From positions 2,044,054 through 2,108,053 of the forward strand of contig NW_004457695.1 in assembly GCF_000203815.1 (NCBI RefSeq): 64,000 bases of DNA, in the 5' to 3' direction. Every line of letters starts with the position of its first letter. The first letter of the stretch is position 1. Position numbers and translations under genes: made by a program. Shown piece after piece: positions 21,001-30,977 of the stretch. Source of the DNA: Cavenderia fasciculata (Eukaryota; Evosea; Eumycetozoa; Acytosteliales; Cavenderiaceae). The notes beneath the pieces were generated by a model, which searched no databases, had not been told where the DNA came from, and worked only from the letters and a program-made list of their open reading frames with translations.

Positions 21001-22959
21001 ATGATCATCATAATGACTAGTCTACTATTAAATTTATCTAATCTATTACTATCACATATCATCTCATCTATTGATGATAATGGAGATATAGTATGTTTAT
21101 TATTAACATGTAAACAGTTATATAATAATAATAATGTTAGAAAGTCGATTCTGTTTAAAGGAATAGGAGAAGCAATCGATACTGATAGTGGACACGAATC
21201 GATACACTTTAAATCAACAGCTACTAGATTCAACCTCTTGTCATTTCAAGATATCTATGAGAATAGTATATCGGATCAACATCCTATACTATCAGACCAA
21301 ACTGCAAAAAAAACATACAAGTATCCTGATTGGATACAACAACGTATCTATGCAGAGAGCAGAGCTGATAAAAGTGGTGTTACAACTGCTTTGGTCATGT
21401 ATAACCGACCAACACCATCAGATTTAGAGACACATTTAAGGTCTGTCTACGAGATACCATCGATCGAAAGACTGTTTATCCACCAAGAGGAGAACAAAGT
21501 AGATCTTGGCTCTATCGCACTACTGCCTCGTCTCCAATCACTTTTGGTTCGTTCGGACAAAGTTCGTCTTGGTCCTATCCAACACTCAAGTCTCTTATAT
21601 TAGACCTCACTACACTCTACTCACTCGCCGACTTGGGTCTCACCATCCTCGTATCATTGACAGAGTTGACCTTTGAATGGGTAGGAGGTTTTTTGAAGAA
21701 TGTTGGACCTGGTCTACTGCCAAACAGTCTGACATTTCTATCTATTAGAGTGATGGGGATACCTCCAAGAGATACATTCCTCTCATTGACGTCGTTGGTG
21801 ACCCTCGAGATCTTCATTCAAAAGAGACCAATTGACCAAGAGACCGAACAACCATTCATCGACCTCGAGAGTCTATCCAACCTCAAGACACTCACATTTA
21901 ATGATAACTATGAACCAACAAAGAACACCAACTATAGTATCGAGATTAGTGTCCCTCTTTCACTCACGGTTCTTACCCTCTGGTCGGAATCGGCACAAAT
22001 CCCATCGCGTTGTACCATGCCACTGTTGGAGAAACTGTATGCGACACAAAGATCATTGGTTGATGGAAAAGTCTGTCTATTGCCATGTAATACACCATCG
22101 ATAAAGAAACTCTATCTAAACGATTGCAAAGAAATCTTTCCGGCCAATATCACCATCATCCCATCAACTGTCGAAAAGATTACAATCTGTAAATCCACAA
22201 AAGAATCTATACTTACTCAAGTTGTATTCCCACCATCACTCACCCATTTATCCATCGTGGGTAGCTATGAACCTGTTCAACTACCAGACTCACTGGTCAA
22301 ATTAAAACAGCTCCTCAAGACCCCAATAGTATCGACATTTGAAAAAACTAGCTTCGGTAATGAATTGGAAAACTTCAAATTTAGAACTCCCATCCTCCCA
22401 TCCACCTCATCTTGAAACACTCGACCTCATCGAAATCATAGGTGACTTTGCGATTGAAAATATACCACCAACCATCAAATATCTATCAATACTCTTGACC
22501 CTAGACATATCAAAAGGTCATCCAATCTATTCAATCGGCTCAAAAATACCCAAAACTATCACCTCCCAACAACAACAATGGTTACCAGTCAACACTACTC
22601 ATCTCTAACTTGCGAAATTGACGCAAAGTACGGAGCTGGTAGAATGTATACAAAGTGTTGCATTTAGATTAGATGAAGTAATCAATCATACCAATGTTAG
22701 ATATTTACGACTCAATATTGCCAATACATCAACCTATCATTTTACAATTCAAAGATTGGACAAGGATAATAGAAATGTATTGGTATTGGAAACACAATCA
22801 CTTCAAGGTGGAATAATCACTCAGCAAAGAAAATCAAAAAATAATAATCAACGTCAACATCATCAACAACAACAACAACAACAATACCATCCCATTTATT
22901 TAAATTTGCTCGTTTCTGTCAATTCATTTAAATTAAAATGGAGCACTGAATTGGAGTAG
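21001..22959 (+). pseudogene. Frameshifted F-box-like LRR copy, probably inactive
   Basis: It begins MTSLLLNLSNLLLSHIISSI at 21013 (or the in-frame ATG at 21001) and aligns throughout with copy 4. At least four frame changes break it: one base lost near 21575 (GPHPTL becomes GPIQHS), a shift near 22335 before HLKKL, two extra bases at the HLT codons near 22603 leaving an in-frame TAA, and a further shift near 22655 before AFRLDEV. All other parts, including the C-terminal RLDKDNRNVLVLETQSLQGG and Gln-rich tail, are still close to copy 4, so inactivation looks recent. Sequencing error could explain one shift but hardly four. Its natural promoter is interrupted by the SAP fragment. Confidence 0.8.
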
Positions 22960-23207
22960 ATACTAGTAGTAGAATAAATTGATTGATCTGTGGCAGAGGA
23001 TTTGAATAAATTAAATTAATTTAAAATGTGGCTAGCGATTATTAAATTTAATAATAATATTTAATCGTCCATTTAAAACAACGTATATCTCATGTCTCCA
23101 ACTTAAATTAAAACATAAATCTTCAAATTTAATTAAATTAATATTAATATGAATGGAATTCCTTTCTCAAGAGTAAAAGTTTCTTAATTTTTTGTTGTTT
23201 CTTCATT

Positions 23208-25196
23208 ATGACTAAGAGTCTATTATTACAGTTATCTAATTTATTACTATTACAAATCATAACATCTATTGACAGTAATGGAGATATTGTATGTTTATTG
23301 TTAACTTGTAAAAAGTTATTCAGTAATAGTGCTATAAGAAGATTGGTTAGTTTCAATCGTTTTGAAGCTATCAATACTGACAATGGATATGAATCAGAAC
23401 AGTTTCAACAAACATCTACTAGATTCAACCTCAACTCATTTAAAGATATCTTGGAGAATAGTATATCTGATAGTCAGGTGATACTGTCTGATCAAAAATA
23501 CAAAGACTATCCTCAACGAATGACTGCAAATAGAGACATAGCAGATAAAAGTGGTATTACAACTGCTTTGTTAAAGTACCTTCAAAAACCAATTTTAAAT
23601 AGTGATTTAAAGTCACTCTACAACGAGATACCATCGATCGAGACTCTATTCATCCTGCATTTCGATAAAACCATTGTAGATCTTGGCTCCATTACAATGT
23701 TTCCTCGTCTCGAACGACTTGAAGTTCGTGCAAGAGAGTTGTTGAATCTTGGTCCTCCCCCAACTCTCAAGTCTCTAAAGCTAGATGTCTCCATTGACTC
23801 GCTAGCCGACTTGGGTCTCACCAAACTCGTATCATTGACAGAGCTGAGACTCCACCAGCATGGTGGTTCAGTGACAGATGTCGGACCGAATCTCTTGCCG
23901 ACCAGTCTGACATTGCTATCTATCGTAGTGGTGGGGATCCCTCCAAGAGATGCATTCCTTTCATTGACATCGCTGGTGACCCTCGATATTCGCCTGACCC
24001 AGAATCGAATAGACCAAAAGGTGAAAGAACAACGATACATCGACCTTGATAGTCTATCCAACCTCAAGACACTCAAGCTCAATGATCGTAGTGTTCAGAC
24101 ATATGATAAAGATTTTTTAATCGAGATTAGTGTCCCTCCATCAATCAAGATTCTTAGATCCACATGTATACGAATCCCACCCCATTGCACAATGCCAATG
24201 TTGGAGAGGTTGAATGTGCTACAAATCGCATTGATCGAGGAAAGAATCAGTCTATTATCATTACCATTGATAAAGAAACTGGTTATTTTGGATTGCCAAG
24301 AAATCATGCCATCCAAAATCATTATCCCATCCAATGTCGAAAAACTCACAATCTATAAACACTCTAAAGAATATATACTTGGACAAGTTGTATTCCCACC
24401 ATCACTGACTCATCTAACGGTCTTTGGAGACTATGAACCTATCCACCTCCCCGAATCACTCGTTAAATTAAAGAAGAGTATCAGAACTCCAATGTCATTT
24501 CCTCATCATTTGAAAAAACTGGTTTGGCAAATGGGTACGGATGACTATAATGATTATAGTTATATCAGAGATATAAAAATTTTGGTGTTGCCCTCCAACT
24601 ATTCACCTCATCTTGAAACTCTTGACTTGACCTATATCAAAAAAAATACTATTATTAACATACCACCAATCACCAAATATCTTTTATTATACTTGGACCC
24701 AACGCTTGAATATTGTATGGGGTCAAATAATATTATATATTCAATCAGCTCAAGAATAACCGTAACCAATCCCAACAACCAATCACAATGGTTTCCACCC
24801 AATACAACTCATCTAACTTGCTACATAGGTCATCCCAGGAATACCCAAATCCAAATGGGTTATTTTAGATTAGATGAAGTGATCAATCAAACCAATGTTA
24901 GATATTTATCAATCGTTGTTTCTGAAAATACAACCTTTGAATTTTCAATTCAAAGATCAGACGCAGACAATCTAAATGTATTGGTATTAGAAACAAAGTC
25001 ACTTCAAGGTGGAATAATCACTCAACATAGAAAATCTCTTCCACTACATCATCATCACCTATATGAAAGCAACATTTATTTACATACCAATAACGATCAA
25101 CAACAAAAACAACAATATGATCCCATTTATTTACATTTTCTATTCAATCATTCATCTCCATTTGAATTGAAATGGTCGATTGATAAAAGAAGCTAA
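23208..25196 (+). CDS. F-box-like, FNIP/LRR-repeat protein, copy 5
   Basis: Single exon, 662 aa. LLLQLSNLLLLQIITSIDSN then GDIVCLLLTCKKLFSN is the F-box-like N-terminus. The middle block is shortened (YPQRMTANRDIADKSGITTA), so the usual QWIQQR is missing. LRR/FNIP-like units (LPTSLTLLSI, FPPSLTHLTVFG, IPPITKYLLL) and the C-terminal core RSDADNLNVLVLETKSLQGG follow. The tail is His/Gln-rich with a second NIYLH copy before YDPIYLHFLF. No signal peptide. It is convergent with the alpha-galactosidase gene, with only ~80 bp between the stop codons. Confidence 0.8.
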   Translation: MTKSLLLQLSNLLLLQIITSIDSNGDIVCLLLTCKKLFSNSAIRRLVSFNRFEAINTDNGYESEQFQQTSTRFNLNSFKDILENSISDSQVILSDQKYKDYPQRMTANRDIADKSGITTALLKYLQKPILNSDLKSLYNEIPSIETLFILHFDKTIVDLGSITMFPRLERLEVRARELLNLGPPPTLKSLKLDVSIDSLADLGLTKLVSLTELRLHQHGGSVTDVGPNLLPTSLTLLSIVVVGIPPRDAFLSLTSLVTLDIRLTQNRIDQKVKEQRYIDLDSLSNLKTLKLNDRSVQTYDKDFLIEISVPPSIKILRSTCIRIPPHCTMPMLERLNVLQIALIEERISLLSLPLIKKLVILDCQEIMPSKIIIPSNVEKLTIYKHSKEYILGQVVFPPSLTHLTVFGDYEPIHLPESLVKLKKSIRTPMSFPHHLKKLVWQMGTDDYNDYSYIRDIKILVLPSNYSPHLETLDLTYIKKNTIINIPPITKYLLLYLDPTLEYCMGSNNIIYSISSRITVTNPNNQSQWFPPNTTHLTCYIGHPRNTQIQMGYFRLDEVINQTNVRYLSIVVSENTTFEFSIQRSDADNLNVLVLETKSLQGGIITQHRKSLPLHHHHLYESNIYLHTNNDQQQKQQYDPIYLHFLFNHSSPFELKWSIDKRS

Positions 25197-25276
25197 CCTG
25201 TAGTATGAATTAAATAAAATGATTTTATTCAATGGTTGGTGAAAGAATAGTAGTTTTGGTAAAAATAATAATAAAT

Positions 25277-26733
25277 TTAACAGACCCTTAACATTACACA
25301 ACCATGTGATTCGACGTTATAGGCGACATAGGAATCTGAATAGGTACCAATGTCGGATTGTTGCCATAGGTCACGGACAGTGAGCTGAGTACCCTCTTGC
25401 ACCCAGATATCTGCCCACTGCAACTCAATGTCTGCACTGTTAGTGTCAGTGTTGAACAATACGACAGCCTTGCTGCCATCGGCAAGTGGACGTGCCCATA
25501 CTTGTTGGAGACCACCATTGTATGAACGAACCAAGGCTCCTTGCTTTCCTAAACTATCCTGATTAATAGCTATGACCTCTGGTGCCGTGAGAATAGACAA
25601 TGTAGTCTGATCAATTGTTCTAAGATCATTACCAGCAATCAATGGAGCATTGAGAATACTCCATAAAGAGAAATGTGAAATATATTCGGTTGTTGTCATA
25701 CCTCCATTACCAACTTCAAGCATATCTATTAAATTAAATTAAATTACATTAGTATTGTTCACTCTTATTGTATATTAATATTAAATTGATTGTATGATTT
25801 ACCTGGATCATTCCAACCACCAACTTGAGAGAATGAAGATATTGGGATTTGTTGGTCGAGATTGCTAAGCATCGAAGCCCAATTATCCTTGATGTCTCCA
25901 GTGGTTCTCCAACTGTTACCAACACTGGCACCCCATTCCCATACGTTGGCAGTACCCCAACAACAGAGACTGAAAAAGATTGGTCTACCAGTAGAGTTTA
26001 ATGCCTTTGACATGATTGTATATCTTTCCAATTGATCATCACCTTGAGTATTACACCAATCTTCTTTCAAGTAATCAATACCCTAAATCGATAATAATTA
26101 AATGAATAAATAAATTCGATGAGTGATTTTGATTGATTTGAACATTTACATACCCAGGAAGCATAAGTTTCAGCATCAATTTGTTCATAACCATAGGAAC
26201 CTGGACGACCTTGACAGGTAGCAGTACCAGCATCAGTGTAAATACCAAGCTTTAATCCAAGAGAGTGAACATAATCGGCAATGTAAGCAATACCTTGTGG
26301 GAATTTAATGGGATCTGCCTGTACCACTCCACTTGAGTTTCTTGATACTGCCCAACAATCATCTAGATAATCGGAATTGTTACTATTAAATTAAATACTA
26401 GGTTCTTTTTTCGAGAGAGAATAAAACTATATATACCAATGTTAATATAACGATAACCAGCCTCTAACATTCCATTAGTGGCCATAGCCTTGGCTGTTTG
26501 CATGATGACAGTCTCATTAATATCACATCCAAAGTAGTTCCAACTATTCCAACCTAATTGAGGTGTATTGCCCAATCCATTATCTATATAAATAATAAAC
26601 CAGATAGATTAGAGATAAACTATTAATGATTAGATGATGGAATAGTCGATCTATTATTATACATACCAATTGCATTGGTGATAGTAGCTACAAAAGCTAA
26701 AATAAAGATAAAAGAGATAAAATAAAGTTTCAT
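25277..26733 (-). CDS. melA: Alpha-galactosidase, glycoside hydrolase family 27
   Basis: Five exons on the minus strand: 26733-26667, 26583-26437, 26362-26154, 26082-25803, 25725-25277. They join in frame to 383 aa. Exon 1 is a signal peptide ([20 protein letters not shown]). Exon 2 starts the catalytic barrel [28 protein letters not shown] is formed across the exon 2-3 junction. YLKEDWCN carries the expected nucleophile Asp, and GGWNDPDMLEVG (exon 4-5 junction) carries the acid/base Asp. A C-terminal beta domain ends in [10 protein letters not shown]. It removes terminal alpha-galactose from oligosaccharides and glycoconjugates, probably in lysosomes or outside the cell. Length and motif order are normal for GH27, and no defects are seen. 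Confidence 0.93.
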
Positions 26734-27387
26734 TCCTCCTGTATAATTAAAGTGTTATTGGTTAGTTAATGCGAATGAAATGATTCTTAAATATCTGTTG
26801 ACGGATGAAATGGAGTTCCATTGAGATTGCTGCTGCGGCCGCATAAATAAATTTAATTTAATGGTTTGGGAACTCGGAGCACACCTCTTCAAACCCGGGA
26901 TTGAAAATATCTCCTCCTCGAGGTGTTCAACAAAATATCTTCTCCTCTCCTCTCCTAAAGAAGTAATCTATCTATCTAGTCTAATCTAATCTAAAATAAC
27001 TATAGTAGTTTTGCGGAAAGTTAAATTTACAATACTTTATTATTACTACTATTATAACTATCAATTGGTAGGATTGTGTGTGATCGTAAAATCTATAAAA
27101 TATTTGTTTGTTTGTTTGTAGATAATAAAGATTTGGTATGGGGGTTAATAACTGTTGTTATTGTGTTTTTGTTCATCATTCATTTACAATGAGGTCATTT
27201 CTCTCTTCTTCATCGTTTGATTCTTGTTGATGTTTTTGATTGATTGATTGGTTATTGATTGATTGATTGATTGATTGTACTCGTTCTGTTTTGTTTTGAA
27301 TTGATTTGATTTACATACACTTATAAAAGAAGGATGATAATAAAGCTACCCATGGTTAAAAAAAAGGTGATATATAGAGAGGTTAGT
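26734..27387. other. Upstream region of the alpha-galactosidase gene and 3' region of the zinc-finger gene
   Basis: No coding sequence seen. It contains a small GC-rich patch with an 8-bp GCGGCCGC palindrome (26835-26842) and a nested dyad at 26882-26925 (CACCTC/GAGGTG outside, TTCAA/TTGAA inside). These lie about 100-190 bp before the alpha-galactosidase start. The rest is AT-rich with TTTG and (GATT)n runs near 27108-27120 and 27237-27275. Confidence 0.5.
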
Positions 27388-27719
27388 TTAGGGCTTGGCT
27401 GGGAAGCAATCGGTAAATGCTCTACCGACGTGCTTGTTTTCAGCATGTAATCTCAACTCTGGTTCCTTGGCAGTGCACATGAAACTTTGTCTGCAAACGT
27501 TGCACATAATGTTCTTGGCAGCTTCGTTTGACTTTAATTGAGAGTGAGCCTTTGTCTCTCCAGCTGCTTTCTTTAAGTTTCTTTCACGCTTTTGTTGAGC
27601 TTTGGCACCGTTTCCTTTTTAATTGTAACGTAATGATGAGATTGATGATGATGATTAGTAACTCTAATCCTTTTAATTCTACTCTAATCTAATAATAATA
27701 ATAACCTACCTGAAGGCAT
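27388..27719 (-). CDS. Small zinc-finger protein, At2g23090/ZNF706-like
   Basis: Two exons: 27719-27710 (only ATG CCT TCA G) and 27614-27388, split by a 95 bp intron. The product is 78 aa: MPSGNGAKAQQKRERNLKKA, then AGETKAHSQLKSNEAAKNIM, and a C2H2-like finger CNVCRQSFMC...ELRLHAENKH, ending FTDCFPAKP. The basic N-terminal part resembles the 4F5 (SERF-type) motif, and the finger plus CFP ending matches the short eukaryotic family containing plant At2g23090 and animal ZNF706. Its molecular role is poorly known. The tiny first exon makes it easy to miss. Confidence 0.88.
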
Positions 27720-28711
27720 TCTGTTCTTTCTTTAAATATAGATAAATATAGATAAAATATAATAGAGTAGCAATGTGTGTAAAAGGTGAGAAAAACACTG
27801 ACACAGAGAGGGTGATCGAGTGGGCCCTACCGCTTTTTTTTTTTTTTTTTTTTTTCTTGAATGATTCGTTATGTTTGTGAGTTTTATGGTTTACAACGAA
27901 TAAGAGTAGTAATAATAATAAATTTTAAAAGTGTATTTTTTTTTATATTTTTTTATTTTGGGAATTCTTCTTCTGGTATTGTTTGTTGTTAAATAGATAT
28001 CTTGTTTGGTTTGGTTTGATTTGATTTATGCTGTGGGGTTGATTTGGGGGTTAGTGGATGTTGGGATAGTAGTTGTTTGATATATGAGATGGAATTTGGT
28101 TGAGATGAGATGAGATGGGTGGGGTTAGTTGATTTGATTTGATTTGATGATATTTGGTTGAGGCGTGGCGATTTGAAAAATGATGGTGGTTTTGTTTGAG
28201 GCGAGGGTATATGTGCATTGATTTGGTTGATTGGTTGGTTGGTTGAGGCGAAAGTGATGATTATTTTGATTGTGATGATTTTGGTTGAGGCGTATATGTT
28301 TTGGGTGATGGGTGAGGAAAAAGGTTGGTTTCTAGGAGGAGAGAAGATGATTGATTTGTTGATAATTATCAAAAAATATTGATGTGGATAATGGTATTGT
28401 TGTTGAGTGTTTGTTGGGAATTGTTGTGTATATCTATTATTATTATCTATTGTTATCTATTATTATTATTGTTATTATTATTTTTTTGATTGATTGGATT
28501 TACTTTTTTTTTTTTGTTTGTTTTTTTTTTTTGATAATTACAATTGTCTACTTTTCATAGTTATTGTTGTGTACCTAATTGACGATGTATGAGGAGGATG
28601 AGGTGGAGGATGTGATGAGGAGGAGGAGGAGGAGGAGTAATGTGTATGACATTTGATTTTTATCCATCTGTCTTTCTTCTTATTCTCTCTCTCTCTCTCT
28701 CACTCTCTTAC
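27720..28711. other. Intergenic spacer, zinc-finger gene promoter and 3' region of the RRM gene
   Basis: No supported coding sequence. A poly-T run at 27834-27855 sits ~120 bp before the zinc-finger gene start. 28005-28340 is rich in GATTTG/GGTTG on this strand, and a 127-codon minus-strand open frame there is low-complexity Thr/Pro/Ser/Ile and not credible. 28430-28540 has TTATTA/T runs, 28618-28638 is (GGA)n and 28685-28705 is (CT)n, probably in the 3' UTR of the RRM gene. Confidence 0.5.
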
Positions 28712-30711
28712 TTATTGTTGTTGCTGTTGTTGTTGTTGTTGATGTTGTTGATTTTTTGGTGCAGCTGGGATGACAGAAGAATTGCTAAATGATAGACGAA
28801 TGTTTGAACCTTGAACTGGAGCATTATTGACAATGGCAAGAGCTTCCAAGGCATGTTGAACAGATGCGAATTCCAATAGACCAACAATCTTGTCGTTTGA
28901 TCTGGCGGGCACTGCAGGTGAGGCAGAGGCAGCAGAGGTGGTTGTCGCAGATTGTACAACACCATTGGTGGTGGTGGTGGCGGCACCAGCGGTGGTTGAT
29001 GTGGTCGAAGTAGTGCTGGTACCAGGGGAGGAGGAGGAGGGGGTGGAGGTGGAAGAATTATTATTATCTGCTGCTACCTGTTGTTGCAAGGTAAATGTTT
29101 TAAAAGCAATTGGTATATGGGTGTTCATCGAAGCAAAGAGGTGTTGGAATGTCGATTCTGTGAAGTCTTTTGGTACATTTGAAAAGTATAGGGTTTGCGA
29201 GGGCTTGTAGAGATGCTTGTACGTCGAGATGGAGTGCGAGAATCTCTTGAATGGGGTGTGGGTGTAGTTGCGACTGTTGGTGACCGATTCGGGGTTGCTC
29301 GAGTCGGTGATGGTATCGTGCTTGGAGCACATGACATTGAGTGGTTGGCCAAACAGAGTGATCTGATTGTAGTAGTTGATGATGGCGTCGGCCTGCAAAG
29401 CATCCTCCATCTGCACCATGACACTATGGCCACTCTTGACAATCTTGATCTTTTGCACGTTGCCATAGATACACGACAAGTTAAAGATACGGTCATAGCT
29501 CATACTCTCAACCAATCCATAAATCATCACGGTACTACGCGGTGAAATGGCAAGAGAGTTTTTGTCAGGATTCTGTTGTTGTTGAATTTGTGGTTGGTGG
29601 TGTCTTGATGGTCCAAATGAATTATTACCACTATGGTGGTGGTTGTTGTTGTTGTAGGAAGATGAATTACCTCCACCAACAAGACGACTTCGTACTGGTG
29701 GTGCTGCTAAACCTTGTGGTGGTGGTTGCGCAATACCTGTTCGTCCATTAGTTATTGGGATGCCATTGTTGCTATTGTTGTTAATGCTATTATTGTTGTT
29801 GTTGTTGTTGTTACCATTAGTTTTATAATAGGAAGGAGGGTTTTCGCTTGGAAGATTCTTGGTATAGTCACGAGTGCGGTCATTGTTTAATGTGACATTG
29901 AGACGATCGACCTTTGAAATCTCGATTCTGAGTACACAATAGCCGCCTTGGTACAACATTGCACCTTGCAAGAGCTTCTTGGCATGGAATGCTAGTTCGG
30001 GACTGCTATATTCAACCAATGCTTGCAAGTTGACGGACTTGTTAAAGATGACAATACGCAACACTTCGCCATAGAGTGAGAAAAAGTGATTCAAAAGATC
30101 GACATTGACTGTCATGGTAGCATTCTCGATTGTACACAGTAAAATATTACCAATTGGACGATTATTTATCGTTTTACTATTGGAATATTCAAATTGAAGT
30201 GGTTTGCCATGGAATATAATCGGTGTTTCCCTTGCAAATGCAATGATTCTAGATGCTGTCTCTACTGAATCAGTTTCAACCAATGCTTGTAATTTACCTA
30301 AAATTTTTACTATAAAGTATAATAAGAAAATTGTTAGAAAAGTGTATAGATATATATATATATGTCTTTTCTTTTTCTTTTTTTACCTGCTACAATTGGT
30401 CTTCCAAAACTATATCCTTTAACAAAAGCCAATAATTCTTGTTCTGTTGCTTCAGCTGGTACTGATCTAATATATAATACAGCAGATGGACTAAAATATC
30501 AAATCCAAAGGTAGGTGTTAGTTTTTTCGATGATGATTCTGATGATTTGGTATAAACACCATCTTTTAAGTACTTACCCTTCAAAACTATTGCGATTATT
30601 ATTATTTTTATTATTGTTATTGTTATTGTTATTGTTATTATTATTATTGTTATTGTTATTGTTATTGTTGTTATTGTTATTGATATTATTGTTATTGTTA
30701 TTGATATTCAT
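28712..30711 (-). CDS. PTB/hnRNP-L-like RNA-binding protein with four RRMs
   Basis: Three exons on the minus strand: 30711-30578, 30490-30387, 30309-28712, joining to 611 aa. Exon 1 is almost all Asn codons. RRM1 begins FEGPSAVLYIRSVPAEATEQ and spans all three exons (GKLQALVETDSVETASRII). RRM2 contains NVDLLNHFFSLYGEVLRIVI and LNNDRTRDYT, the PTB/hnRNP-L-type ending. RRM3 starts STVMIYGLVESMSYDRIFNL, and RRM4 starts TLYFSNVPKDFTESTFQHLF. Linkers are Asn, Ser/Thr and Gln rich, and the C-terminus is a poly-Gln tail. Proteins of this family bind pyrimidine- or CA-rich RNA and regulate splicing. A nuclear role is likely. The first-exon start is the only Met before the Asn tract, but the true start depends on mRNA evidence. 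Confidence 0.88.
30589..30708 (-). repeat. Poly-Asn coding repeat (AAT/AAC)n
   Basis: About 35 Asn codons, broken by a few ATC, AAA and CGC codons, make up most of the first exon of the RRM gene. On the plus strand this is (TTATTG)n, a likely length-variable repeat. Confidence 0.85.
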
Positions 30712-30941
30712 TTTTGTGTGTTGTGTATTATTATTATTATTAAATAATGATGATTATGTTCGTTATGTTATATTATACTGGGTATTATTATTATTAAGTT
30801 GTACAACGATATATCTGGATGCTATGTTATAAAGAGAGGTTGATAAATGTGTGATGAGTGATGATGATGGATAATATAATATAATTTTATATTATTTTGA
30901 AATCTGTTGGTTTAAGTTTTAGTTTAATGATCTTGTTACTA

Positions 30942-30977
<36 letters not shown>

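Noticed and set aside
20416-21603. A 395-codon plus-strand open frame that seems to fuse a basic protein to an F-box-like N-terminus
   Set aside because: The first ~195 codons are antisense to the SAP-domain fragment, and only from 21001 does the sequence match the F-box/LRR family. The join is an accident of the insertion.
27989-28372. 127-codon minus-strand open frame after the zinc-finger gene
   Set aside because: Ile/Asn/Pro/Ser low-complexity reading of a GATTTG/GGTTG-rich spacer.
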